Source: Clostridium_AT stratigraminis (lineage in GTDB: Bacteria > Bacillota > Clostridia > Clostridiales > Clostridiaceae). Taken from it: 64,000 nucleotides of DNA. This document shows positions 18,015 to 24,991 of this stretch, in pieces. A program made the translations under genes and the position numbers. Location: assembly GCF_045310675.1 (NCBI RefSeq), contig NZ_JBJHZZ010000007.1:62001-126000 (forward strand), read 5' to 3'. Each line of letters starts with the position of its first letter. The stretch's first letter is position 1. The notes beneath the pieces were generated by a model, which worked only from the letters and a program-made list of their open reading frames with translations, did no database searches and was not told the DNA's origin.

Positions 18015-18020
18015 ATTGTA

Positions 18021-18545
18021 ATGAAAAAATACACTTTAGTATTTTTATTTTTATGTTTCTTTTTATTTATACCATTGTCCAATGTAAAAGCAGCTAGTGA
18101 ATTAGATTGTGATTTATACAAGGAGCAGATAGACGCAATACAAGTTTTAAACTATAACCAAAAGTCTATTTATGTAACAGAAAGCGACGTTTATTTAATG
18201 GCTCAAATAGTTTATGCTGAAAGCAGGTCTGAGCCCTATGAAGGAAAGGTTGCTGTTGCCTCTGTTATACTAAACAGATTGCAAAGCCCAGGCTTTCCAA
18301 AATCTATTGAAGGTGTAATAAAGCAAAAAAACGCCTTTTCTTGTTTAGTTAATGGTCGAATAGATGTCATACCAGATAAAGCAAGTTATGATGCAGTATT
18401 AGAAGCTTTAAGTGGTAAAGATCCTACAAATAAAGCAGTTTTCTTCTATAATCCTAAAATTGCAACTTCATATTGGATGAAGAACATAGAAAAAGCTAAT
18501 GTAAAACCTATAGGAAACCATGTTTTTTTCGTAGTTAATCAATAA
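18021..18545 (+). CDS. SleB/CwlJ-type cell-wall hydrolase
   Basis: A 174-residue exported protein. A signal peptide (about 1-24, KKYTLVF to VKAAS) leads into a Hydrolase_2 domain with AQIVYAESRSEPYEGKVAV (Glu in the YAE motif is the probable catalytic residue) and ASVILNR. These enzymes cleave peptidoglycan, often the spore cortex, as lytic transglycosylases. The start is the ATG at 18021, seven bases after AGGAGG; a longer frame starting at 17970 would lie inside the riboswitch and is not used. c-di-AMP control of wall hydrolases is a known pattern for this riboswitch class. Confidence 0.93.
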   Translation: MKKYTLVFLFLCFFLFIPLSNVKAASELDCDLYKEQIDAIQVLNYNQKSIYVTESDVYLMAQIVYAESRSEPYEGKVAVASVILNRLQSPGFPKSIEGVIKQKNAFSCLVNGRIDVIPDKASYDAVLEALSGKDPTNKAVFFYNPKIATSYWMKNIEKANVKPIGNHVFFVVNQ

Positions 18546-18564
18546 TTTTTAAAAATTAAATAGG

Positions 18565-18606
18565 CATAAAAGAACTCCTCAAATAATTTTGAGGAGTTCT
18601 TTTATG
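18565..18606. terminator. Bidirectional terminator, hydrolase gene and trxB-like gene
   Basis: A 19-bp perfect stem, 18565-18583 with 18588-18606, and a TAAT loop. T-rich flanks on both strands suit convergent genes. Confidence 0.92.
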
Positions 18607-18612
18607 TGAAAT

Positions 18613-19479
18613 TTATTTACTATCAAGGTATGAAACTGCGTTTAATGCCGCAACCTGTCCTTCCCCTGCAGCCTTAATATATTGATAAGGTTTTCCAATA
18701 CAATCACCAGCTGCATATAAGCCTTCAATGTTTGTTAACATGCTTCTATTTACTTTTATATGACCTTCTTCAATAGTAAGACCTGGAACCAATTGCCCAG
18801 GCGGAACACTGTCCTTTAAGATAAAGATACCATCAGTTTTTATAATCTTATTTTTAAGTAATAAGCTGTGAGCCAAATCATCTCCTGCTATTTCTATAGG
18901 TCTATCAACTACAATTTCTATAATATCCTTTAGATTTCCCACATTCTTATACATTGGAACATAATAGGTTTTTGCAGCAAGTTCACTAACATAATTAGCA
19001 TCTTCTTCAGCATCTTTATTATAGCCTATGATAGTTACTATTTTACCCTTATATAGGGGTGCATCACAGGTAGCGCAATAGCCTACACCTTTGCCCAAAA
19101 ATTTTTCTTCTCCCTTTAAGGCTTTTGTGTATTCAACTCCAGTTGCCAATATTACTGTTTTTGCTTCGTAAAGTTTCTCATTAACCATTAAAGCAAAATA
19201 GTCTCCCATTGCGTAAATAGAATTGATTCTTTCATAAGTTATATGGATGTTCATAGCTTTAATGTGTTTTTCAAATTCATGTTTTAATTCCCTGCCGCTT
19301 ATATTAGGAAGCCCTAAGTAGTTATTAATCTTTGGAGCAATTGTTAGCTTTGCACTTAAATCCTTGCTTCCAAAAACAATGATATTTTTATTTCTTATTT
19401 TAGCATTCACAGCAGCAGATAACCCAGCTGGTCCACTGCCCACAATTGCTATATCATATCTTTGCGACACACCCTTCAC
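18613..19479 (-). CDS. trxB: Thioredoxin reductase-like flavoprotein, probably ferredoxin-dependent
   Basis: A 288-residue low-molecular-weight thioredoxin reductase homologue. The FAD motif GSGPAG is at 14-19, the redox pair at C135 and C138 (CATC) and the distal FAD motif AAGDC at 256-260. The second dinucleotide fold is degenerate: the usual GGGxSA reads IGYNKDAEE (151-159) and the HRR motif that holds the NADPH phosphate is absent (YYVPMYK). This matches the ferredoxin-dependent flavin thioredoxin reductases described in clostridia rather than the NADPH enzyme. It follows trxA by 27 nt. The start is a GTG at 19477-19479; a second GTG three codons later is possible. Confidence 0.88.
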   Translation of the reverse strand: MKGVSQRYDIAIVGSGPAGLSAAVNAKIRNKNIIVFGSKDLSAKLTIAPKINNYLGLPNISGRELKHEFEKHIKAMNIHITYERINSIYAMGDYFALMVNEKLYEAKTVILATGVEYTKALKGEEKFLGKGVGYCATCDAPLYKGKIVTIIGYNKDAEEDANYVSELAAKTYYVPMYKNVGNLKDIIEIVVDRPIEIAGDDLAHSLLLKNKIIKTDGIFILKDSVPPGQLVPGLTIEEGHIKVNRSMLTNIEGLYAAGDCIGKPYQYIKAAGEGQVAALNAVSYLDSK

Positions 19480-19506
19480 CCCTATCAGCCTTAAAGCAGC
19501 TTTAAC

Positions 19507-19824
19507 TTAAATATGCTTTTCAATTAAATCCTTAACAGCTATCTTTGGTCTAAAACCAACCATTGTATCTACAGTAGACCCATTCTTAAACACCATGACT
19601 GTTGGTATACTTGATACCCTATACTTTTGTGATACTACTGGATTATTATCAACATTAACCTTTACAAACTTTACTTTTCCGTTATAGTCCTTTTCTAGTT
19701 CTTCTAAAACTGGTCCAAGCATTTTGCAAGGTCCGCACCAAGGAGCCCAAAAATCAACAACTACAGCTTCATTGCCTTTCATTACTTCATCTTCAAAATT
19801 ATTATCCATTATTTCTTTAATCAT
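19507..19824 (-). CDS. trxA: Thioredoxin
   Basis: A 105-residue classical thioredoxin with the WCGPC active site (C30, C33) in WAPWCGPCK and the cis-Pro loop SIPTV. It reduces disulfides in cytoplasmic proteins and should be recharged by the flavoprotein encoded 27 nt downstream. The ATG is preceded by AAAGGAGGAAATAAA. A consensus promoter lies 130 nt upstream. Confidence 0.98.
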   Translation of the reverse strand: MIKEIMDNNFEDEVMKGNEAVVVDFWAPWCGPCKMLGPVLEELEKDYNGKVKFVKVNVDNNPVVSQKYRVSSIPTVMVFKNGSTVDTMVGFRPKIAVKDLIEKHI

Positions 19825-19955
19825 TTTATTTCCTCCTTTTAGTGGTCACACTGAGTAATTTAAGATTACTCGCTTCCGCTCGCAAATTACTCGTAAAAGT
19901 CCATTTAGACTCTAACCTCTTTACATACCCCTAGATGGTATTTTATTATATTAAT

Positions 19956-19984
19956 ATTATATATTATTATAATTAATATATCAA
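19956..19984 (-). promoter_or_regulatory. Sigma-A promoter of trxA-trxB
   Basis: TTGATA (19979-19984) and consensus TATAAT (19956-19961) on the minus strand with 17-nt spacing. The 5' leader then contains GAGTAATTT/AAATTACTC arms (19853-19861 and 19884-19892) that can form a 9-bp hairpin before the Shine-Dalgarno sequence. Confidence 0.7.
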
Positions 19985-20000
19985 GTGTAGCATTGTAACG

Positions 20001-21269
20001 TTATTTAGCTAAAATATTATTTATTACACTATTATTATAAATAGACTTAGGATACTGCTTAGTAAGTCTTGAAGCATAATTTTTAGCTAATTTTACATCT
20101 ACAGATTTATAAATTAAACTCATATCATACAAAACTGTTTGCTCATAGGTGCCATTAGAAAACTTACTATCATATTCTTCATAATATTTTATGCACTTAT
20201 CAATTTGATTATCATTTTTAAAGCTGAAGCCTAACATATATAGTATATCCTGATATAGATAATATTCTTTCCCATAATCACAAGCCATAGTAAAATATTT
20301 TTCGGAAGTTTTGTAATCCTTTGACGTTAATGCTTGTCTGCCTTTACCATAAAAATATTCTATACCGCTGCTTTGTAGTAGTTCTATACCTTTTTGAAGC
20401 AAGGTCTTATCATTTATATTTAATTCTTTGTCCTTCCACTCATTTGCCATGCTGTACAGTTTTTCATAGTCTTGATTAGTTACAGCACTTTTAAACTCTT
20501 CACTTTTAAATATATTTTCATTTACAGTTTTAGTATTTTCATTTGCTGCTATTGTATCATTTGCAGCATTAGTACTACTAACTGTAGGAGCTTTGGCAGG
20601 TTCATTTGTATTGTTTTTACCTGCAGATATTTTAGCTTGTTCACTTATGTTGTTTTTGGCTGCTATTGCCTTGTTTATATTTTTGACTACAAAACCTAAA
20701 GCCAAACCTATGATTATACATGCAATTGGTATAGCAATATACTTAAATTTTAATTTTTTCTTCACTATACCTAAACTTATAAGTTCTTTTTTATTTTTTA
20801 TCGCAATATCATTTTTCCTGTCAATTTTAAGTACTTCCTCAATGAATTTAACTGCAGCATTATAATCCCCTTGCTTTATATAACAAATAGTTAAAGAATT
20901 TTTTACATTAATACAATTAAAATCACTCTCTTTGCATTTCTTTAGCAAATTTACTGCTTCTTTAAGCCTTAATTCATTTATAGTTGCTAAAGCTTCCTTA
21001 TAAATAAGGAGCTTATCTCTATCATTTCTAATATCCTCTAAATATTTTTTTGATACCAAGTCTCTGTTTACCTGAAAGTTCATCTTCCATAGGGCCTCAG
21101 CGGAATCTAGGTCGCCCTTAAAATAATACAGCAATCCTTTAAGATTTATAGCAGCTGTATTTTTTAAATTACTTGATATACTTTTTTCACAATATTCAAG
21201 TGCTTTATCAATATACCCTTCGTTGTAAAATCTTACAGCTTTATTATATAGTTCAATTGAATTATTCAT
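20001..21269 (-). CDS. TPR-repeat membrane protein
   Basis: A 422-residue protein. The cytoplasmic N-terminal half has tetratricopeptide-like helices (for example AVRFYNEGYIDKALEYCEKS at 12-31). One transmembrane segment lies at about 176-196, then a low-complexity Asn/Ala/Lys linker (200-245) and a C-terminal set of TPR-like helices outside. It is a scaffold-type protein with no enzymatic motif. It lies downstream of the anti-sigma gene beyond a terminator, so cotranscription with the sigma pair is doubtful. Confidence 0.75.
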   Translation of the reverse strand: MNNSIELYNKAVRFYNEGYIDKALEYCEKSISSNLKNTAAINLKGLLYYFKGDLDSAEALWKMNFQVNRDLVSKKYLEDIRNDRDKLLIYKEALATINELRLKEAVNLLKKCKESDFNCINVKNSLTICYIKQGDYNAAVKFIEEVLKIDRKNDIAIKNKKELISLGIVKKKLKFKYIAIPIACIIIGLALGFVVKNINKAIAAKNNISEQAKISAGKNNTNEPAKAPTVSSTNAANDTIAANENTKTVNENIFKSEEFKSAVTNQDYEKLYSMANEWKDKELNINDKTLLQKGIELLQSSGIEYFYGKGRQALTSKDYKTSEKYFTMACDYGKEYYLYQDILYMLGFSFKNDNQIDKCIKYYEEYDSKFSNGTYEQTVLYDMSLIYKSVDVKLAKNYASRLTKQYPKSIYNNSVINNILAK

Positions 21270-21353
21270 GCAGCTACCTCATATTATAAATACATATTTA
21301 ACCATTTATCTTTCATACTACTTATTATAATATAACTTCAAGAACAGTAAAAG

Positions 21354-21375
21354 AAGCAGGAGAATTATCCTGCTT
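21354..21375 (-). terminator. Terminator after the anti-sigma gene
   Basis: AAGCAGGA (21354-21361) pairs with TCCTGCTT (21368-21375) around a 6-nt loop. CTTTTACTG follows on the minus strand. Confidence 0.75.
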
Positions 21376-21386
21376 TTAATTTTGAA

Positions 21387-22427
21387 TTACTTAATTGTAT
21401 TAACAATTTCACCAAAGGGTGAGGTTATAGTTCTATTTTCGCTGTGATTCTTATTCATCGTATTATCTTCATATACAAGAACCTCAGTATTAATACTTAG
21501 AGTATTTGCATTAATGGCTTTAACTGATTTAATTTTAGTAATTTGAGATAGTGTATTTAATTTTGCTGTATTTTGTGGATCAGCCTTTGCAATATGTCCA
21601 GTATTTACATTAAGAATATATAATTCTCCGCCAAGATCAACCATGCCTTGGCCATGTCCTACAATTACTAAAAGATTTTCATCATCAATCCATTTAACTG
21701 CTTTAGGCGTATATTGCTTATCATTATTAATTAGGCTAAAGCTCCACTGATCTTTACTGCTTGAATTTTTTACTATAATGCTTGCAATACCTTCTTCTAT
21801 AGCTTCAGTGCCCTTACCTTCAACAGTTGCACTAAACTTATTACTTACAGATGTTTCCCATGGAGTATTAAATTTTACAGTAAAGTCTTTACTTAATTGT
21901 TTCTTTTCAAATTGCGGCATATAGGAATTAACTTTCAAAGCACTGCCGGATTTTTGATCATATTTTTGGGAATTATCGGTTTGTGACTTATCTGCGGTAC
22001 TGCTGCTTGCCGCCTCTTTTGTTGACATTACTTGATTTTGTGGAGCCATACTAGCTGTTTTGTTTACGCCTAAAAGTCCATGGGTTTTAACATAGGGAAT
22101 TAGGAAGGCAAAAACTGCTACAATGGCTATTAAAGAGCTATAGGTTGTAATATGACTTTTAAAATGCCTAATTAACTTTTTACCAGAACCTGTACCATAT
22201 TTATTTTTATCGATGTTTTTCATAATATCACTCCTTAAGCTTCTAAAATTTTGCATTTCTACTACTAAGCCTGCCTTAAATATATCGTCCATCTCCAGCT
22301 CTTCCTTAAATAAGGTACTGCAGTTATTACAGCTCTCTGCATGTTCAAGCATAGCCTTTCTGAGGTCGTAGGATAAATTATCTTCAAGCATATCGTTGAT
22401 TCTTTTCTTAAATATATTGCAATCCAT
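21387..22427 (-). CDS. Anti-sigma factor with zinc-finger N-terminus
   Basis: A 346-residue single-pass membrane protein. Residues 1-50 form a ZAS-type anti-sigma domain with the H-x3-C-x2-C motif (HAESCNNC, 29-36). A transmembrane helix lies at about 93-112, then a Ser/Gln-rich linker and an exterior domain (about 160-346) that resembles DUF4652. It should hold the ECF sigma factor inactive at the membrane until an envelope signal arrives. Its ATG overlaps the sigma gene stop by one base, so the two are coupled. The signal is unknown. Confidence 0.85.
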   Translation of the reverse strand: MDCNIFKKRINDMLEDNLSYDLRKAMLEHAESCNNCSTLFKEELEMDDIFKAGLVVEMQNFRSLRSDIMKNIDKNKYGTGSGKKLIRHFKSHITTYSSLIAIVAVFAFLIPYVKTHGLLGVNKTASMAPQNQVMSTKEAASSSTADKSQTDNSQKYDQKSGSALKVNSYMPQFEKKQLSKDFTVKFNTPWETSVSNKFSATVEGKGTEAIEEGIASIIVKNSSSKDQWSFSLINNDKQYTPKAVKWIDDENLLVIVGHGQGMVDLGGELYILNVNTGHIAKADPQNTAKLNTLSQITKIKSVKAINANTLSINTEVLVYEDNTMNKNHSENRTITSPFGEIVNTIK

Positions 22428-22981
22428 TATCTACACCCCATTTCCTTTATGATTCTATATTCTCTAAATCTCTCCCTAGTCTTATAATACCTTTTTTTCA
22501 CAACAGACTCCCCAAGCCTAAGTACCTCTGCAATATCTGAAAAGGTCATGTTTTCGTCTGAGTACCTAAGCAAAATAATCTGCTTATCTGTATCGCTTAA
22601 GGTCTCTATAAAACCCTCCACTAATTTCTTAACTTCTTTAAATTCTGTACTTTGTTCTGGGGATATCTCTTTAGATACCATTTCTCCCACCTCTTCAACA
22701 TTTGCTTCATATACTCTTTTATACTTTCTTATGTAATCAATGCATTTATTTCTAGCAATTTGATAAAGCCAGTTCGAGAATTTATATTCTTTATTAAAGG
22801 TATATAATTTATTATAAACTGTAATAAAAACTTCCTGAGTTATATCTTCTGCAGCTTCCTTATCTTTTACAGTGTTATATACAAATCGCAGTATACTTAG
22901 CTCATATTTATTAACTAATATGTTAAAGCTGTCAATATTGCCTTTTAGTATTTCTAAAACTAGTTTAAGATCCTCCTCCAT
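22427..22981 (-). CDS. ECF-family RNA polymerase sigma factor
   Basis: A 184-residue group 4 sigma factor. Region 2 is at about 20-90 (AEDITQEVFITVYNKLYTF and NWLYQIARNKCIDYIRK) and region 4 at 110-170 (TLSDTDKQIILLRY, then FSDIAEVLRLGESVVKKRYY). It directs polymerase to envelope-stress type promoters. The gene is followed by its anti-sigma partner with a one-base overlap. The start ATG follows AAAGGTGGGG. Upstream lies a promoter of ECF type, so autoregulation is likely. Confidence 0.95.
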   Translation of the reverse strand: MEEDLKLVLEILKGNIDSFNILVNKYELSILRFVYNTVKDKEAAEDITQEVFITVYNKLYTFNKEYKFSNWLYQIARNKCIDYIRKYKRVYEANVEEVGEMVSKEISPEQSTEFKEVKKLVEGFIETLSDTDKQIILLRYSDENMTFSDIAEVLRLGESVVKKRYYKTRERFREYRIIKEMGCR

Positions 22982-23029
22982 TATTAAATCCCCACCTTTA
23001 ATATGTTAATTCATGTATGTTTATTATTA

Positions 23030-23067
23030 TATACGAAAAATTATATAGAAAGTTACCAATAAGTCAA
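23030..23067 (-). promoter_or_regulatory. Overlapping sigma-A and ECF promoters of the sigma/anti-sigma operon
   Basis: On the minus strand GGTAAC (23052-23057) and CGTATA (23030-23035) have AAC-N16-CGTA spacing, the pattern of SigW/SigX-type ECF promoters. Interleaved is a sigma-A pair, TTGACT (23062-23067) and TATAAT (23040-23045), 16 nt apart. Confidence 0.65.
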
Positions 23068-23106
23068 GAGCCGCCTATTGTCTTATATGCAATAGGGCGG
23101 CTCTTG
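23065..23106 (-). terminator. GC-rich hairpin after ptsI
   Basis: A 16-bp stem with one bulged G, CAAGAGCCGCC-TATTG (23065-23080) against 23090-23106, lies eight bases after the ptsI stop. The T run is poor on either strand. The hairpin partly overlaps the -35 region of the sigma operon promoter, so it may also act as a transcriptional boundary. Confidence 0.65.
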
Positions 23107-23113
23107 TTACGTA

Positions 23114-24730
23114 TTATTTATTTATAATTATCTGCTTAGCTCTTAATATTGAAGAAGCACTCATGGAGAATTCATCTAATCCATACTCTAATAGTGTTTC
23201 TATAGCTGTTTCCTCTCCTGCCATTTCTCCGCACATTCCACACCATTTGCCTTCCTTGTGAGCTGCATCTATCGTCATTTTTATAAGTCTAAGTACAGCT
23301 GGGTGCATTGGGTTGTAAAGATAAGAAATCTTCTCATTCATTCTGTCAGCTGCTAATGTGTACTGGATTAAATCATTTGTCCCAATACTGAAGAAGTCTA
23401 CATGCTTTGCAAGTTCATCTGCCATAACTGCAGCAGCAGGAATTTCTACCATTATTCCAGTTTCTAAGGCTTCATTAAAATTTTTGTCTTCACTTTTTAA
23501 TTCCTCTTTACACTGATTTAATATATCCTTTGCCTGTATAAATTCTGATAAGGATGATATCATAGGAAACATTATTTTTATGTTTCCAAAGGCTGAGGCT
23601 CTTAAAAGTGCTCTAAGCTGAATCTTAAATAAATCAACCTTATCTAAACAAATTCTTATAGCTCTATAGCCTAAGAATGGATTCATTTCCTCTGGCAAAG
23701 GTAAATAAGGAAGCTTCTTATCCCCACCAATATCTAGAGTTCTTATAACAACAGGCTTTCCATCAAGCTTTTCCGCTACAAATTTATAGGCTTTAAACTG
23801 TTCTTCTTCAGATGGCATTGTTTCTCTATCCATATATAAGAATTCAGTTCTAAAGAGACCAACTCCTTCTCCGCCATTTTCAATTACCCTAAGTACATCC
23901 TCTGGCTTTCCTATATTACCTACAACTTCAACCCTCTTACCTTGTTTTGTTCTAGTCTCAAGCTTTATAAGCTTTTTCAGTTCTTCCTTCTCAGCTTCTA
24001 ATTTTTCCTTCTTAGCTGTGTATTCTTTTATTTCAGCCTCAGTAGGATTTATAATTGCTGTACCCTCTATTCCATCAACAATAATCCTATCCCCATTTTT
24101 AACTGCCTCGGTTATATCTCCGAGTCCAACAACAGCTGGAATCTCTAAGGTTCTAGCCATAATAGCACTATGAGAGGTTCTTCCTCCAATGTTAGTTAAA
24201 AAGGCTATAACCTTACTCTTATCAAGCTCTGCTGTATCTGATGGTGTTAAGTCATGTGCAACAACAACAGTGTTGTTGTCCAAGCTGCCCATACCCTCCA
24301 TAGCTATTCCAAGCAGGTTATTGAGTATTCTATTACCTACGTCTTTAACGTCTGCTGCTCTTTCTCTCATGTATTCATCATCCATAGCTTCAAACATGGA
24401 AAGAAACATATCTACAACATCCTTTAAAGCCTTTTCTGAATTTATCTGATTGCCTTCAATACTGCTTACAACAGAGCCTGTAAATTCAGGGTCATCTAAA
24501 AGCATTAAATGACTTTCAAAAACCTCTGCCTTATCATCTCCCATTTCTACTTTTGTCTTTTCCTTAATCTTTGTTAGCTGCAATCTTGACTTTTCAACAG
24601 CTTCATCAAATCTGATTTTCTCTTCTTCTATATTCTCAATTTTTCTTTCTATAATAGTTTGCTCTTTTTTAACTTTTAGAGCTACCTTTCCAATAGCATA
24701 GCCTCTTGAAGCTGCAATTCCTTTCTTCAT
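23114..24730 (-). CDS. ptsI: Phosphoenolpyruvate-protein phosphotransferase (PTS enzyme I)
   Basis: A 538-residue enzyme I that takes phosphate from PEP to HPr in sugar uptake. The phosphorylated His is H187 in GGRTSHSAIMAR. The PEP-binding barrel carries LFRTEFLYMDR, GTNDLIQYTLAADR and the active-site CGMCGEMAG. The ATG at 24728-24730 is chosen because AAGGAGTG precedes it; the GTG four codons earlier lies inside that sequence. HPr is not encoded nearby. Upstream is a sigma-54 type promoter, an unusual arrangement for ptsI, and the divergent activator has an HPr-like domain. Confidence 0.97.
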   Translation of the reverse strand: MKKGIAASRGYAIGKVALKVKKEQTIIERKIENIEEEKIRFDEAVEKSRLQLTKIKEKTKVEMGDDKAEVFESHLMLLDDPEFTGSVVSSIEGNQINSEKALKDVVDMFLSMFEAMDDEYMRERAADVKDVGNRILNNLLGIAMEGMGSLDNNTVVVAHDLTPSDTAELDKSKVIAFLTNIGGRTSHSAIMARTLEIPAVVGLGDITEAVKNGDRIIVDGIEGTAIINPTEAEIKEYTAKKEKLEAEKEELKKLIKLETRTKQGKRVEVVGNIGKPEDVLRVIENGGEGVGLFRTEFLYMDRETMPSEEEQFKAYKFVAEKLDGKPVVIRTLDIGGDKKLPYLPLPEEMNPFLGYRAIRICLDKVDLFKIQLRALLRASAFGNIKIMFPMISSLSEFIQAKDILNQCKEELKSEDKNFNEALETGIMVEIPAAAVMADELAKHVDFFSIGTNDLIQYTLAADRMNEKISYLYNPMHPAVLRLIKMTIDAAHKEGKWCGMCGEMAGEETAIETLLEYGLDEFSMSASSILRAKQIIINK

Positions 24731-24783
24731 ATACCAATACACTCCTTATAAAAATATAATAATATCTATACTATTATATTAAC

Positions 24784-24800
24784 AGCAAGTTTTATGCCAA
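24784..24800 (-). promoter_or_regulatory. Sigma-54 (-24/-12) promoter of ptsI
   Basis: On the minus strand the sequence is TTGGCATAAAACTTGCT: invariant GG and GC separated by ten bases, matching TTGGCAC-N5-TTGCW at nearly every position. The start point would fall near 24772, about 40 nt before the ptsI ATG. Confidence 0.85.
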
Positions 24801-24840
24801 ATTTAAAAATGCCTAAATTCAAGCAATCTTAATATTTCAC

Positions 24841-24857
24841 TTGATATTTTCTATCAA
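24841..24857. promoter_or_regulatory. Activator-site candidate 1, TTGATA-N5-TATCAA
   Basis: A 17-bp inverted repeat with arms TTGATA and TATCAA, centred about 55 bp upstream of the -24/-12 element of ptsI. It shares arms and spacer length with two more copies at 24933 and 24963. Confidence 0.7.
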
Positions 24858-24932
24858 AGGAACAATATTTATACTTTAGTTTTTGTGCTAATATTAATCT
24901 AGACATAATAAAATACTTAGTGTATCATAATA

Positions 24933-24949
24933 TTGATACTTTTTATCAA
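24933..24949. promoter_or_regulatory. Activator-site candidate 2, TTGATA-N5-TATCAA
   Basis: Second copy, the core of a longer perfect palindrome with 12-bp arms (ATAATATTGATA and its complement) around CTTTT. It is centred about 150 bp upstream of the sigma-54 promoter, a normal distance for an enhancer site. Confidence 0.75.
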
Positions 24950-24962
24950 TATTATAGCATAC

Positions 24963-24979
24963 TTGATATTTTTTATCAA
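24963..24979. promoter_or_regulatory. Activator-site candidate 3, TTGATA-N5-TATCAA
   Basis: Third copy, centred 30 bp (about three helical turns) from copy 2. It ends one base before the AGGAGAAGG ribosome-binding site of the activator gene, so binding here could also limit the activator's own expression. Confidence 0.7.
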
Positions 24980-24991
24980 CAGGAGAAGGCC

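Noticed and set aside
17970..18020. Longer N-terminus of the wall hydrolase
   Set aside because: It would be translated from inside the conserved riboswitch aptamer; the ATG at 18021 has AGGAGG and a proper signal peptide.
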